Assembly: GCF_003590095.1 (NCBI RefSeq)
Contig: NC_039502.1
Coordinates: 4,813,753 to 4,877,752, forward strand
Source of the DNA: Trichoplusia ni
Taxonomy: Eukaryota > Arthropoda > Insecta > Lepidoptera > Noctuidae
DNA: 64,000 bases
Direction: 5' to 3'
Shown here: positions 40,501 to 50,331 of the stretch, one piece after another
How the letters are laid out: each line of letters opens with the position of its first letter
Numbering within the stretch: the stretch's first letter is position 1
The notes under the pieces: model-generated
The model's input: the letters and a program-made list of their open reading frames with translations, nothing else
What the model was told of the DNA's origin: nothing
Database searches by the model: none
Position numbers and translations under genes: made by a program

Positions 40501-40728
40501 AGGCGGGGGGTCCGCGCTCGAGCGTCATACAATATTTGGCTGTTGATGCGAATAGACGTTCAGACTGTTCGACCTTATTGACAATCAATAATTGTTATTT
40601 GCAAACCGTGCTTATCAGCACGACTTTTAGTCTTTGAATAGTTTATTTTTAGAATTGTTTTGTTGTTAGTTTATATAATAGGTATTAGATTAATAGTATT
40701 AGTAGTAGGTACACCTATTAGTTATTTT

Positions 40729-41022
40729 GGTAGTGTTTAATTGTATTAATAGTTTATTTTCGTAATTGGTAGTGTTTAATTATATTAATAGTTTATTTTC
40801 GTAATTTGGTAGTGTTTAATTAAATTAATAGTTTATTTTCGTAATTGGTAGTGTTTAATTAAATTAATAGTTTATTTTCGTAATTGGTAGTGTTTAATTA
40901 TATTAATAGTTTATTTTCGTTATTATTATATTAGTTATTTTGGTAGTGTTTAATTGTATTAATAGTTTATTTTCGTAATTGGTAGTGTTTTATTATATTA
41001 ATAGTTTATTTTCGTAATTATT
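40729..41022. repeat. 39-bp minisatellite in the Helitron-2 leader
   Basis: Seven units beginning GGTAGTGTTTAATT and ending TTTATTTTCGTAATT, mostly 39 bases, one extended by about 17. Helitron-3 has six units at 63,595-63,880. Confidence 0.9.
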
Positions 41023-41087
41023 ACATAATAACTATATATAATTGTAAGTGTAAGGTAGCTTCAGTTACCGTCGATTAAAAATACACA

Positions 41088-42602
41088 ATGCCACCTAAAA
41101 AACGACCATCTTTATCTCGAAATTCGAGAGATGCTAAAAGGATGAGAAATGCGCGTTCTCAAGAATCGGCAGAGGAAAGAGCACATCGGTTAAACTCTAT
41201 GAGAGTTAGTGCCTCAACCTCTCGAGCCAATGAAAGCTCTCCAGAGAGAGAGATGCGATTAGCAGCTGACAGAGCGAGACGAGCTACATCACGGGCGTCT
41301 CAAAGCTCTTCTCAACGAGAGCTGAGGCTTACCATTGACCGAGAACAACATGTGTTATCCCGAGATGCTGAAACTGCGTCACAACGAGAATTGCGTCTCA
41401 CTGCTGACCGCGAACGGCATACATTGTCTCGCGAGTCAGAAACCTACACTGAGAGGGAATTGCGTCTCACAGCTGACCGCGAACGTCATATATTGTCTCG
41501 CGAGTCAGAAACCTTCACTGACAGAGAATTGCGTCTCACAGCTGACCGCGAACGTCATATATTGTCTCGCGAGTCAGAAACCTACACTGAGAGGGAATTG
41601 CGTCTCACAGCTGACCGCGAACGTCATATATTGTCTCGCGAGTCAGAAACCTACACTGAGAGGGAATTGCGTCTCACAGCTGACCGCGAACGTCATATAT
41701 TGTCTCGCGAGTCAGAAACCTACACTGAGAGGGAATTGCGTCTCACAGCTGACCGCGAACGTCATATATTGTCTCGCGAGTCAGAAACCTACACTGAGAG
41801 GGAATTGCGTCTCACAGCTGACCGCGAACGTCATATTTTATCTCGAGAATCTGAAACTTTAACTCAATATGAAGACCGTTTGACAAATGATAGGGTGCAC
41901 CATAATGTTATTCGATCTCTCGAAGACGCACATGAGCATGAACAACGACTAGAGTCGGTACGCGAATATTATAATTCTTTGAGACAAGAACGATCAGTAA
42001 GTTTGTCTAATGAAAGATTAAGAATCGAAAATATTCGGTCTCTTGAAACGGACGAACAGCGAGAGGCCCGTCTTACTGCAGACAGATTTCGACATAGCCT
42101 TAATAACTTAGATGTACACATAGAAGATCAATCTAGAAATTCGGTGGCTTGGTCCGACAAATATAAAAGTGGGTTTGCTTATAACCTCACAATTGATTAT
42201 GGATCATCTTCTGTAATAGGCGATATGAACGTGGTATGTCGTTTTTGTAATGCTTCAAAGTGGAGTAAGGAGTCAGCTGGTTTCTGTTGTTCTACAGGTA
42301 AAATAAATTTGCCTTCATTCGAAGACCCACCGGAACCTTTGAAATCACTACTTTTAGGGGAACATATACAATCTAAACAGTTTTTAGATAATATTCGCAC
42401 TTATAATAGTGCATTTCAAATGACATCCTTTGGCGCTCAACAAATCTCAGAAGGTCATTTCATGCCTACTTTTAAGATACAAGGTCAGGTTTACCATTTG
42501 ATAGGATCCCTTTTGCCTGAAAACCAACCTAAGTTTCTTCAAATATATTTTGTATCCGACTACAACGAACAGTCGAAAGAAATCAATATTTCCCGAATTT
42601 AA
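41088..42602 (+). CDS. Helitron-2 Rep-helicase N-terminal part with 23-residue (STPR-like) repeats
   Basis: A 504-residue frame from ATG 41,088. After a basic start (MPPKKRPSLSRNSRDAKRM), a tandem array with exact 23-residue (69-base) period occupies about residues 100-257. Seven near-identical units are built on RELRLTADRERHILSRE, with degenerate units on both sides (residues ~30-100 and 258-345). The period, charge and pattern resemble the STPR domain ('score and three' peptide repeat) of silkworm FMBP-1, a DNA-binding repeat. A Cys motif follows (VCRFCNASKW, GFCCSTGK), typical of Helitron proteins. The frame ends by a frameshift near 42,587, where the next frame continues QNMLHQVNSYV. Confidence 0.85.
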   Translation: MPPKKRPSLSRNSRDAKRMRNARSQESAEERAHRLNSMRVSASTSRANESSPEREMRLAADRARRATSRASQSSSQRELRLTIDREQHVLSRDAETASQRELRLTADRERHTLSRESETYTERELRLTADRERHILSRESETFTDRELRLTADRERHILSRESETYTERELRLTADRERHILSRESETYTERELRLTADRERHILSRESETYTERELRLTADRERHILSRESETYTERELRLTADRERHILSRESETLTQYEDRLTNDRVHHNVIRSLEDAHEHEQRLESVREYYNSLRQERSVSLSNERLRIENIRSLETDEQREARLTADRFRHSLNNLDVHIEDQSRNSVAWSDKYKSGFAYNLTIDYGSSSVIGDMNVVCRFCNASKWSKESAGFCCSTGKINLPSFEDPPEPLKSLLLGEHIQSKQFLDNIRTYNSAFQMTSFGAQQISEGHFMPTFKIQGQVYHLIGSLLPENQPKFLQIYFVSDYNEQSKEINISRI

Positions 42603-42631
42603 ATACTGAACTCATATCACAACTTCAGAAC

Positions 42632-44932
42632 ATGTTGCATCAGGTTAATTCGTATGTATGCAGTTTTAAATCGGCATTAGAAGCTCTTCCTCGAGATGAT
42701 GATAACAATTATAAAATTGTTATAAATGCCGATAGGCGTCCAACTCAGGAACACCCTGGGCGTTATAATGCTCCATCCACGAATGAAGTTGCTGTGGTAT
42801 TGGTCGACCAGGAATGTGATAGGCGTGATATCGTTATCCGTTCCAGAGATAATCGTTTGCAACGTATTTATGAAACCCACAGGGCTTACGACAGTTTGCA
42901 ATATCCTTTGATATACTGTCGAGGGGAAGATGGTTATAATTTTGCTTTATACCAAACTGATCCGCGTACAGGCGCACCTAATTATAATAAAAAGATTTCA
43001 TGCCTTCAATTTTACTGTTACCACTTGCAAGTAAGACGGAATAGGTTTGTATACTTTCAACGTTTTCGTGGCTTATTCAATCAGTTTATTGTAGACATGT
43101 ACGCAAAAATTGAAACCGAAAGATTAGTTTATATACGATCTAATCAAAGGCAGCTGCGCGTTGAAGAATACGTGCACCTTCGCGACGCCATGCAGCAAGA
43201 TAACGATACGGTGAATATGGGTCGTTTAGTTATTTTGCCCTCTTCTTTTACTGGTGGTCCACGATACATGCACGAACGTACTCAAGATGCTTTTTGTTAC
43301 GTAAGAAAATATGGACGTCCCGACTTATTTATTACTGTAACTACCAATCCTAAGTGGGATGAAATTACTCGGGAGCTTCTTGAGGGTCAAGCACCGCATG
43401 ACCGCCATGATATCATAGCAAGAGTTTTTCATTTAAAATTAAAATCAATGATAGATCTACTTACCAAAGATAAAATTTTTGGAGAAGTATTGTGTTATAT
43501 GTATAGTATTGAATGGCAAAAACGCGGCTTACCTCACGCACATATCCTGCTTTGGTTAAAAGATAAGGTTCGACCTAATGATGTAGACAGTTTAATCAGT
43601 GCTGAAATTCCAAGTCCGATTGCAGATCCCGTGTTATACGACATTGTTAAAACTCATATGATACATGGTCCATGTGGTTCGTTTAACGGGAATTCTCCTT
43701 GCATGCAAGACGGTCGTTGCACTAAAAGATATCCAAAAGCCTTAGTGGATGGCACTGTAACAGGACATGATGGATACCCATTATATCGTCGCCGTTCAAG
43801 AGATAATGATGGTTTTACTGTTGAAAAGCGAGTGTCTGGACAACAAGTTACTTTAGATAATAGGTGGGTCGTTCCGTATTCTCCTGTGTTGTCCAGAGCA
43901 TTTCAAGCTCACATAAATGTTGAAATGTGTAATAGTGTAGAGTCAATAAAATATATTTGTAAGTATATTAATAAGGGCAGTGACCAAGCTACATTTGCTT
44001 TGAGAAATGAACATGATGAAGTTACAAGATTTCAGTCAGGCAGATATATAAGTTCTTCAGAAGCTGTGTGGCGGATCTTAAGTTTCAACATTCACGAAAG
44101 ATATCCACCTGTGACTCATCTGGATGTTCATCTTGAAGGCGGCCAACGTATATATTTCAACGCCGAAAATGTCACAGAACGGTTAGAGAACCCTAGACAA
44201 ACAAGTTTATTAGCATTCTTTCGACTTTGCCAAACTGATGATTTTGCAAAATCTCTTTTGTATGAGGAAGTTCCATCGTATTATACCTACGATAAGCAAC
44301 GGGGTGTCTTTAATCGAAGACGCCGTGGCAGGCCTGTAGATGGCGAGTCAGGTATTTTTAAAGAACATGTTCTTGGTAGAGTGTACACCGTTCATCCTAA
44401 CAACGCTGAGTGTTTCTATTTGCGATTATTATTACATACCGTGCGAGGACCAACCTCATTTATAGATTTGAGAAAAGTAGACGATGTTGTTTATCCCACT
44501 TATCAAGCAGCTTGCCAAGCGCGTCATTTGCTTGAAAATGATCAGCATTGGGATGACGCTTTAGCAGAATCCTGTGTTAGTGATAATCCACGACGGTTAC
44601 GCCATTTATTTGTAACATTACTCACATTTTGTAATTTGTCAGATGCTGTAACATTATGGGAAAAATATAAAGAAAAATTTTCAGAAGACTTTCTTAGAAA
44701 TATACCTAACAATGATGAAGGCACAACTAATGATAATTTCCGTGATCTTGCCATAAATCAGTGCTTATTAGCTCTTCAGGATGACTTAACAGCAGTAGGC
44801 GGTAAATCACTCTGTGAATATGGTTTGCCAACACCAACCTCAGTCGGAGAGGTAACTAATAGGGAATATTCCGCAGAGATTGGTTACAATTTAACGGAAC
44901 TGCTGACAACATTAGAAAACGGTGTCCAATGA
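42632..44932 (+). CDS. Helitron-2 Helitron-like N domain and HUH Rep nuclease
   Basis: A 766-residue frame, sequence-continuous with the previous one. The Helitron-like N region holds YDSLQYPLIYCRGEDGY and RFRGLFNQFIVDMYAKIE. The Rep part shows the DLFITVTTNPKWDEI block, the HUH motif GLPHAHILLW (His302 and His304) and the paired tyrosines of KYICKY (Tyr441, Tyr445) that would form DNA-protein links. A linker to the helicase follows. The frame ends 44,930-44,932 because one C is missing compared with Helitron-1 (GGTGTCCAATG against GGTGTCCCAATG). The start at 42,632 is only an internal Met. Confidence 0.9.
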   Translation: MLHQVNSYVCSFKSALEALPRDDDNNYKIVINADRRPTQEHPGRYNAPSTNEVAVVLVDQECDRRDIVIRSRDNRLQRIYETHRAYDSLQYPLIYCRGEDGYNFALYQTDPRTGAPNYNKKISCLQFYCYHLQVRRNRFVYFQRFRGLFNQFIVDMYAKIETERLVYIRSNQRQLRVEEYVHLRDAMQQDNDTVNMGRLVILPSSFTGGPRYMHERTQDAFCYVRKYGRPDLFITVTTNPKWDEITRELLEGQAPHDRHDIIARVFHLKLKSMIDLLTKDKIFGEVLCYMYSIEWQKRGLPHAHILLWLKDKVRPNDVDSLISAEIPSPIADPVLYDIVKTHMIHGPCGSFNGNSPCMQDGRCTKRYPKALVDGTVTGHDGYPLYRRRSRDNDGFTVEKRVSGQQVTLDNRWVVPYSPVLSRAFQAHINVEMCNSVESIKYICKYINKGSDQATFALRNEHDEVTRFQSGRYISSSEAVWRILSFNIHERYPPVTHLDVHLEGGQRIYFNAENVTERLENPRQTSLLAFFRLCQTDDFAKSLLYEEVPSYYTYDKQRGVFNRRRRGRPVDGESGIFKEHVLGRVYTVHPNNAECFYLRLLLHTVRGPTSFIDLRKVDDVVYPTYQAACQARHLLENDQHWDDALAESCVSDNPRRLRHLFVTLLTFCNLSDAVTLWEKYKEKFSEDFLRNIPNNDEGTTNDNFRDLAINQCLLALQDDLTAVGGKSLCEYGLPTPTSVGEVTNREYSAEIGYNLTELLTTLENGVQ

Positions 44933-45873
44933 TGACTGCAGAACAACGTTCAGTTTATGACCGCGTGTGCAATAGTGTTCAAAATAATTTGGGAACAATA
45001 TGGTTTTTAGATGCACCTGGAGGAACTGGAAAAACCTTTTTGACTAAATTAATATTGGCTTATGTTCGAAATCAGCGTAAAATTGCTCTTGCCGTAGCTT
45101 CATCAGGGATAGCTGCAACATTGCTACCAGGAGGTAAAACTGCTCACAGTATGTTTAAAATACCAATTGATTTAGATCGCACGGAAAATCCAACCTGTAG
45201 TATTTCAAGAAATAGCGACAAAGCTAAGGTATTACGCGAGTGTAGTTTAATCATATGGGATGAATGTACGATGGCCCATCGAAAAGGAGTAGAAGCGGTA
45301 GACAGAACTTTAAGGGATATAAGACAAAATGATCGACCAATGGGCGGTATCACGGTTTTATTTTGTGGTGATTTCCGACAAACCTTACCGGTAATACCAC
45401 GGGGAACCCGAGCTGATGAGGTTAGGGCTTGCCTGAAAAGCTCTTATTTATGGCGAGATATACAATCGGTGCATTTGACTATAAATATGCGAGTGAGAAC
45501 TGGAGATAACCCGGATGATAGTCAATTTTCTGACACATTATTAAAGATTGGTGAAGGTACCTATCCACAACTACACCAAGGAAAACTTATACTGACGCCT
45601 GAATTATGTTGTATGGTGCAATCTCAACCACATCTTATATCGTCGGTTTACGGTGACGTAACAAATATATTAAATAGGGACAATTCTTGGCTATGCGAAA
45701 GATCTATTTTAACTCCTCGCAATGACCAGGCATCTGAGATCAATAACAAAATACTGTCGAATATACAGGGGGAAAGCAAAGTTTATAGATCAATAAATAG
45801 AATGGTCGATGAACAAGAAGCCACTAATTACCCGATAGAATTCTTTAAATATGCCCGGACTTCCCTCTCATGA
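44929..45873 (+). CDS. Helitron-2 PIF1-like helicase, N-terminal
   Basis: A 314-residue frame overlapping the previous stop (ATGA). Walker A is DAPGGTGKTF (residues 28-37) and Walker B is LIIWDECTMAH (about 107-117). FCGDFRQTLPVIPRGT and LTINMRVRT (helicase motifs III-IV) follow. It supplies 5'-3' unwinding for strand displacement. The overlap with the Rep frame is due to a one-base loss, not true coupling. The frame ends near 45,873 because eight bases are missing at about 45,845 relative to Helitron-1, where the sequence repeats TTCTTTAAA. Confidence 0.9.
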   Translation: MMTAEQRSVYDRVCNSVQNNLGTIWFLDAPGGTGKTFLTKLILAYVRNQRKIALAVASSGIAATLLPGGKTAHSMFKIPIDLDRTENPTCSISRNSDKAKVLRECSLIIWDECTMAHRKGVEAVDRTLRDIRQNDRPMGGITVLFCGDFRQTLPVIPRGTRADEVRACLKSSYLWRDIQSVHLTINMRVRTGDNPDDSQFSDTLLKIGEGTYPQLHQGKLILTPELCCMVQSQPHLISSVYGDVTNILNRDNSWLCERSILTPRNDQASEINNKILSNIQGESKVYRSINRMVDEQEATNYPIEFFKYARTSLS

Positions 45874-46291
45874 AATTTGTTTAAAAATTGGGATACCGAT
45901 TATTATGCTCCGAAATTTAAAACCACCACAACTTTGCAATGGAACTCGACTAAAAGTAACCCAGTTGCAACAAAATATAATCGAGGCTCAAATTTTAACA
46001 GGTTGCGGTGCAGGAGAAACCGTCTTTATTCCCAGAATACCCTTAATACCAAATAATTTTCCATTCCAATTTAAAAGGACGCAATTCCCAGTATCGGTGT
46101 GTTATGCAATGACAATTAACAAGGCTCAAGGGCAGACTTTTCGTGTTGCTGGAGTAGATCTCAGTGTCAGTTGTTTCTCACATGGTCAGTTGTATGTTGC
46201 TCTTTCCCGTGTTAGCAGTTCTAAAAGTCTTTATGTTCACGTGCCGGACGGGTCAACTTTCAATATAGTTTACCCGGAAGCTTTGCACTAA
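45851..46291 (+). CDS. Helitron-2 PIF1-like helicase, C-terminal
   Basis: A 146-residue frame continuing the helicase: MPGLPSHEICLKIGIPI, then GTRLKVTQLQ, SVCYAMTINKAQGQTFRVAG (motif V) and GQLYVALSRVSS (motif VI), ending TAA 46,289-46,291. It is part of the same protein as the three frames before it. ATG 45,851 is an internal Met. Confidence 0.9.
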   Translation: MPGLPSHEICLKIGIPIIMLRNLKPPQLCNGTRLKVTQLQQNIIEAQILTGCGAGETVFIPRIPLIPNNFPFQFKRTQFPVSVCYAMTINKAQGQTFRVAGVDLSVSCFSHGQLYVALSRVSSSKSLYVHVPDGSTFNIVYPEALH

Positions 46292-46585
46292 AGTATTTTC
46301 GTTTTATAGGTACCTTTACCTTACCTTTATAAGGCAGTGGTACTTATATTGCCACCAGAATTTGAACCTTAACACATTATTATAAAGTTTAAAAGCTATA
46401 AATATTTTTAAGTTCTGTGTCTTATAAAGGGTTAAGCCTTATGTGAACGTGATCTAAACAATATTACCAATATAAATAATAATAATAAATATTACCAATA
46501 CATTAACTTAATACACAAGGAGTTACACGCTGACGGAGTCGCGGACACAGCTATCTATACTTTTCTGCCGGAAGTCACTATTCCA

Positions 46586-46613
46586 CGCGGACGAAGTCGC
46601 GGGCACAAGCTAG
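46586..46613 (+). repeat. Helitron-2 3' hairpin and CTAG terminus
   Basis: CGCGGACGAAGTCGCG (46,586-46,601) folds into a six-pair stem with one bulged G and a GAA loop. After eight bases the element ends in CTAG (46,610-46,613), followed by T. This is the canonical Helitron termination signal. Confidence 0.85.
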
Positions 46614-46614
46614 T

Positions 46615-46897
46615 ACATAATAATTTGTGTGTATAGACCCTCTTCAAGTTATTTTAATTTATTCGAATCTGTTATGGAAGATTCGCTTTCTAAAGTTAAA
46701 TGTAATAATAAACAAGTTATAGTTTGTGGGGACAAACGTGTTTAAAGTAAATATTCTGACTCCATTAGACATTATCAATGCTTTTAAATCACTTAGTCAA
46801 AAGAAAACCGAAGATCTTTGGGGCTTCTCGGTTAAACTCCTGAGTAACATAATAAACATTGTTAAAACAACACCTACGTCTACGCATTTATTGTTAA
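46615..46897 (+). pseudogene. LINE-F endonuclease and linker fragment
   Basis: CVYRPSSSYFNLFESVMED and KQVIVCGD (EN blocks) are followed, after an internal deletion, by VNILTPLDIINAFKSL and KKTEDLWGFSVKLLSNI from the EN-RT linker. Closely similar in pattern to LINE-D ORF2, so a related CR1-group LINE. It starts right at the Helitron-2 3' end and is cut at 46,897 by a Helitron stub. Further pieces of the same LINE lie at 47,337, 48,121 and 52,326. Confidence 0.75.
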
Positions 46898-47085
46898 CTA
46901 GCTTTTGCCCGCGACTTCGTCCCCGTGGGTAGAAGTTGTAAGTTATGATTTATACCTGCCCTGTTGTTTCACATTTTCCATTATACCTATCTTCGCTCCT
47001 ATTTGTCGCAGCGTGATGGTTTATAGCCTAAAGCCTTCCTCGATGAATGGTCTATTCAACACAAAAAGAATTTTTCAATTTGGAC
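46898..47085 (-). mobile_element. Helitron 3'-end stub (minus strand)
   Basis: Starts with CTAG (46,898-46,901) followed by CTTTTGCCCGCGACTTCG, the reverse complement of the Helitron 3' end. Then comes the common block with GCTCCTATTTGTCGCAGCG and TCCTCGATGAATGG. The 5' end is not found, so it is truncated. Confidence 0.75.
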
Positions 47086-47336
47086 CAATGTTAGGGTCCA
47101 ATGTTTTTCTTTTTTGTAACCACGGTCCTATCCAGGAAATCGTAATTGTATTGGCTTATTCGTTAGTATAATTTTGAAGGCGCACTGACTTCTATGATAC
47201 AGGTTTTTACCTAGTTTAGAAGTCAGGGTCCTTATGCTCTGGCCCACATAGCCATGACCCTAAAATGTAAAAATTTGTGATCCTTTTGGTAATAATAAAG
47301 AATATTTATTTATTATTTATATTATTTACTTATTTA
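47086..47336 (+). repeat. LINE 3'-UTR stub with AATAAA tail
   Basis: Non-coding. It contains paired motifs GACTTCTATGATAC...GAAGTCAGGGTCC and ACCCTAAAATG and ends AATAATAAAGAATATTTATT, a LINE-like 3' end. Probably a short 5'-truncated retroposon inserted in LINE-F. Confidence 0.5.
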
Positions 47337-47470
47337 ATGTGTAGATGTAAATGGTAGTAAGTCCATCGGACTACCTGTGAAACTAGGGGTACCCCAGGGT
47401 TTTTTTAGTATATATTAATGACTTACCATTCTTTTTAAAAGGCTGTTATGGTCATCACACATGTCGCCTT
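47337..47470 (+). pseudogene. LINE-F RT palm fragment
   Basis: Reads VDVNGSKSIGLPVKLGVPQG, then after a deletion SIYINDLPFFLKG. This is the RT block just before the catalytic site. It continues at 48,121 after inserted sequence. Confidence 0.65.
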
Positions 47471-47485
47471 TATTTTCGTCATTGT

Positions 47486-47570
47486 AAACAAACACCAGCG
47501 TAGTCGAATGGTTTAGACCGTCGTGTTGTAACCGAGAGGCTTGGGTCGGTCCTGAGGTCGCTCGTCACTT
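47486..47570 (+). ncRNA. Possible tRNA-derived SINE head
   Basis: TAGTCGAATGG (47,501-47,511) fits the pol III A box, and GGGTCGGTCC (47,543-47,552) loosely fits a B box at normal distance. The surrounding sequence (GTTTAGACCGTC... CCGAGAGGC) looks tRNA-like. The tail boundary is unclear. Confidence 0.35.
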
Positions 47571-48120
47571 TTTGAGTTTTAATTAAAGCTTTTTTTAGAA
47601 AATTTACATTATTTCGTTCGATTGATTTAAAGGCACGGGTCAATTACGAAATTGTGGAGGACAGACCTACGTTATTATAGTTGTTGTGAGATGATATCTT
47701 CCGACATTGTAGAAACAATAATTTGCAAATTAATAGTGATCTTTAAATGTGCCTGTGTGTCATCCGAATAGGGGTAAGTTTTAGCTTTAAGGGATGTCAG
47801 CATCCACAGATTACTTGTTATCAGTACTTATGTGTTCTCTTTTATGATTGTTATAACCTCACGCAACGCCCTTTAAGTTTGGGGTTTAATTCAGTTGGTT
47901 CGAGCCATTCGGTAAAGGGATAAATCCCGTGACTACCACGGCTAGCGGGAATAGGTGTTAGCAGAGTTCACCACAAATAATAACTCTCCTGGCGTCCAAA
48001 TTACTTAAAGTTTAGGCTAAGTCTAGTTAAGTTAAGCTCGGGTACCCTTTAGTTAAGTGAATAGCATTAGAAATACAATATTATAAAAGTCGTCCGCTTG
48101 GTTTCATATGAGACGAATAT
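47571..48120. other. No gene recognised
   Basis: Unassigned repeat-like sequence within LINE-F. It includes a segment with ATAAATCCCGTGACTACC and ACTCTCCTGGCGTCC. No coding frame. Confidence 0.35.
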
Positions 48121-48201
48121 GTGACGTTCTGCTCTTTGCAGGCGATACTTCTTTAATATTTATAGTTAAGTTAACAGAATCAGAAATGAATATCCTTTTT
48201 G
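48121..48201 (+). pseudogene. LINE-F RT catalytic block, mutated
   Basis: DVLLFAGDTSLIFIVKLTES matches the LLFADDTSLIFK block of related LINEs, but the first catalytic Asp is Gly (FAGD). The LINE is then cut by LINE-G at about 48,202 and resumes at 52,326 with ILNEVNSAL. Confidence 0.75.
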
Positions 48202-48478
48202 TCTGCGACGAAGGATAGTCGCGTCTATTATCGATTGTTTTATTTTTTATTTATTTATTAAACTGTGAGTGTGATTACTCGGGGGTAGCACTGAGAGTGG
48301 TCGCGAAATTTGATCTCTGTGTTAAATAATTAGAAACAATAGCTAAAAGTATTTATACACGTTTTAAATGAAATTACACATTTAACACTCACTGCCTGCC
48401 GTTTCTGTGTTATCCACTTAATAGTTTAAAACCACAAAGCAATTATCACCATGGAAGCTCTACAGGGGTCAATCGCCG

Positions 48479-49062
48479 AAAAATACTCCTCCTGCATGGT
48501 GTTCCCGAACAGTCTAAAGAGGATACTGCCCAGGTGGTCGCTAGCGTGATGCTGGAGCACGTAAAAGTTGCAGACTTCTCTGTTGCTGCCGTACGGAGGT
48601 GCCATAGGATGGGACGCAATAACAACGGAAGCAAACGACGACCAATACTCCTCAAGTTAAGGGACGTGGAAGTTCGGGATAAGATTTGGTTCGAGAAGAC
48701 GAAGTTGAAGGGTTCCGCCATTACTCTGTCAGAATTTCTGACGAAGACGCGGCACGACGCTTTCATGATAGCACGTGAGAAGTTCGGTATCTCGAACTCA
48801 GCGAGGCGAGGTGTTTGTACTGGGTGCCGACGGTACCAAGCGCCGGGTTCTCAACACACGAGATGTATTTGCGATAGCTGATTCTCCAGAGCGCCCTGTC
48901 AAGCACGTCGCAACATCTCCAGCTTCTGTATCGCCCGCCATAGTCGCTGCTGCGTACCACGAAAGAAGCGGGCTGTGGCAGTTAGGAAATAGTGGTTTCA
49001 GCTGTATTCCGTGTCCGCATGGCTGCTTCACGGTAACCTTTTACTTTGTCCGTATTTCATAA
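48479..49062 (+). pseudogene. LINE-G ORF1 (RRM-type)
   Basis: NRRKILLLHGVPEQSKED, then VAAVRRCHRMGRNN, RRPILLKLRDVEVRDKIWF, ITLSEFLTKTRHDAFMIA, and in the next frame GEVFVLGADGTKRRVLNTRD. This is the RRM and C-terminal domain of an L1-type ORF1, parallel to LINE-B ORF1. The N-terminal coiled part is missing, so the region is shortened. A frameshift is at about 48,805. Confidence 0.75.
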
Positions 49063-49533
49063 TTTTAGTAATTAATTAATATTAGACTTTATTTCATGGC
49101 AAAACACGTAAAATTTGATAAAGTTTATTCCTTTTCCTTTATTTTTATGCTTTAAATCTTATCTTTGAACGATTTTAACCGTTATTACGTTTTTTAATTA
49201 GTTTATGACAAGCACTGTTTTCCCGTATCAACTGTCACCTGTGTAATGTCTATGACAGTTATTTTGACAATCTTGGCCTAACGGCTTTTGAGCTGCGGTT
49301 GCGTTCCATAGTCATTACATTTTACATATTAAGTTTAACAGTTTTGGGTTGAAGTGAGGCAGTCCTACCCTCTTATTTTATTTTTAAACTATTGATATGT
49401 ACATATTTAACTAAAATTGTAACACAGAACCGGCGGGTGGACTTTTTGTTTGGTTTTGTATATTTTATTTAGTTATTCTTCTATTAAACATATTCATATT
49501 GTTTATGATATATATACATACAAATATAATTAT

Positions 49534-50331
49534 ATGTCCCTTGCTTACCCGTGTTGTGACGATGAAACCTTTTTATCAGCTTCGAGTAATGATAGTTTTA
49601 CTAGCATTCCGTCTTTAAGTGAAACCCTCGAGTCGCAGTTTTCGGGTGTTCCCGGGCATCTGAATGTAGTCCATATAAACGCACAGAGCATTCCGGCTCA
49701 TTTCCATGATATGCTGGCAAGTTTGAATTGTAAGAATATCCATGCAATCCTTATGTCCGAGTCTTGGCTGAAACCTTGCCTACCTTCCACTTCCTATTCC
49801 CTACCTGGGTATCAACTAATTAGAAATGATCGTACAAACGGTGTTGGTGGTGGTGTTGCCATATACCTTCGAGCACAAATTCCTTTCTCCATCGTCAGTA
49901 TGTCAGCACAGCCATCCCCCCTCAATGCTGGGGAGCATCTCTTTTTAGAAGTTACCCTTCATAGTGCAAAGGTTTTGCTTGGCGTTTATTACTGTCCTTC
50001 TTCGCGTGTCAATTTCTTTTCCTCTTTCGAAACTATCCTTGAAAACCTTACTCCTTCTTACAGTCATACCATCGTTATGGGTGACTTTAATACCTGCCTT
50101 ATAAAAAATGATTCTCGATCCTCTACTTTTAAGTCTACAACTCAATCGTGCAATATTTCAATTCTTCAACTTGATGCCACCCATCATTTCTCTCATTCTG
50201 TTCCACCACTTCTTGATCTCATTCTTGTCTCTCCTACCGAGCATGTTGCTAAGCACGGCCAGTGTTCAGCTGATGCCAAAGTCAAGCATCTCCCAGCACC
50301 TTGGCTTACAGAAGAAATGAAAGTCTCCTAG
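49534..50331 (+). pseudogene. LINE-G ORF2 endonuclease
   Basis: From ATG 49,534: HLNVVHINAQSIPAHFHDML, ILMSESWLKPCLPS, YQLIRNDRTNGVGGGVAIYL, then VLLGVYYCPSSRVN and HTIVMGDFNTCLI. The N, E and D blocks are intact. The expected SDH block is not clear. At about 50,265 the sequence jumps into the linker (KVKHLPAPWLTEEM), so the end of EN is probably deleted. It nicks target DNA. Confidence 0.85.

Larger units (their letters stand above)
39756..46613 (+). mobile_element. Helitron-2, nearly complete autonomous Helitron
   Basis: Starts TCTATATCTTCTATA after A and ends with a short hairpin and CTAG followed by T, giving 6,858 bases. It carries, in order, a (GTCT)n run, a TATA promoter, a 39-bp minisatellite, and four overlapping frames that together make one Rep-helicase protein. 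Helitron-3 at 62,634 is a second copy with the same 5' end. Rolling-circle transposition through a HUH nuclease and PIF1-like helicase is the family mechanism. Three frame breaks make this copy probably inactive. Confidence 0.92.

Noticed and set aside
41335..41862. A 175-codon second frame within the Helitron N-terminal region
   Set aside because: It is the shadow of the 69-base repeat array, where any stop-free frame is repeated. The frame with the RELRLTADRERH units continues into conserved Helitron sequence.
44925..44935. ATGA overlap of Rep and helicase frames as translational coupling
   Set aside because: Helitron-1 has one more C at this place and a continuous frame, so the overlap results from a one-base deletion.
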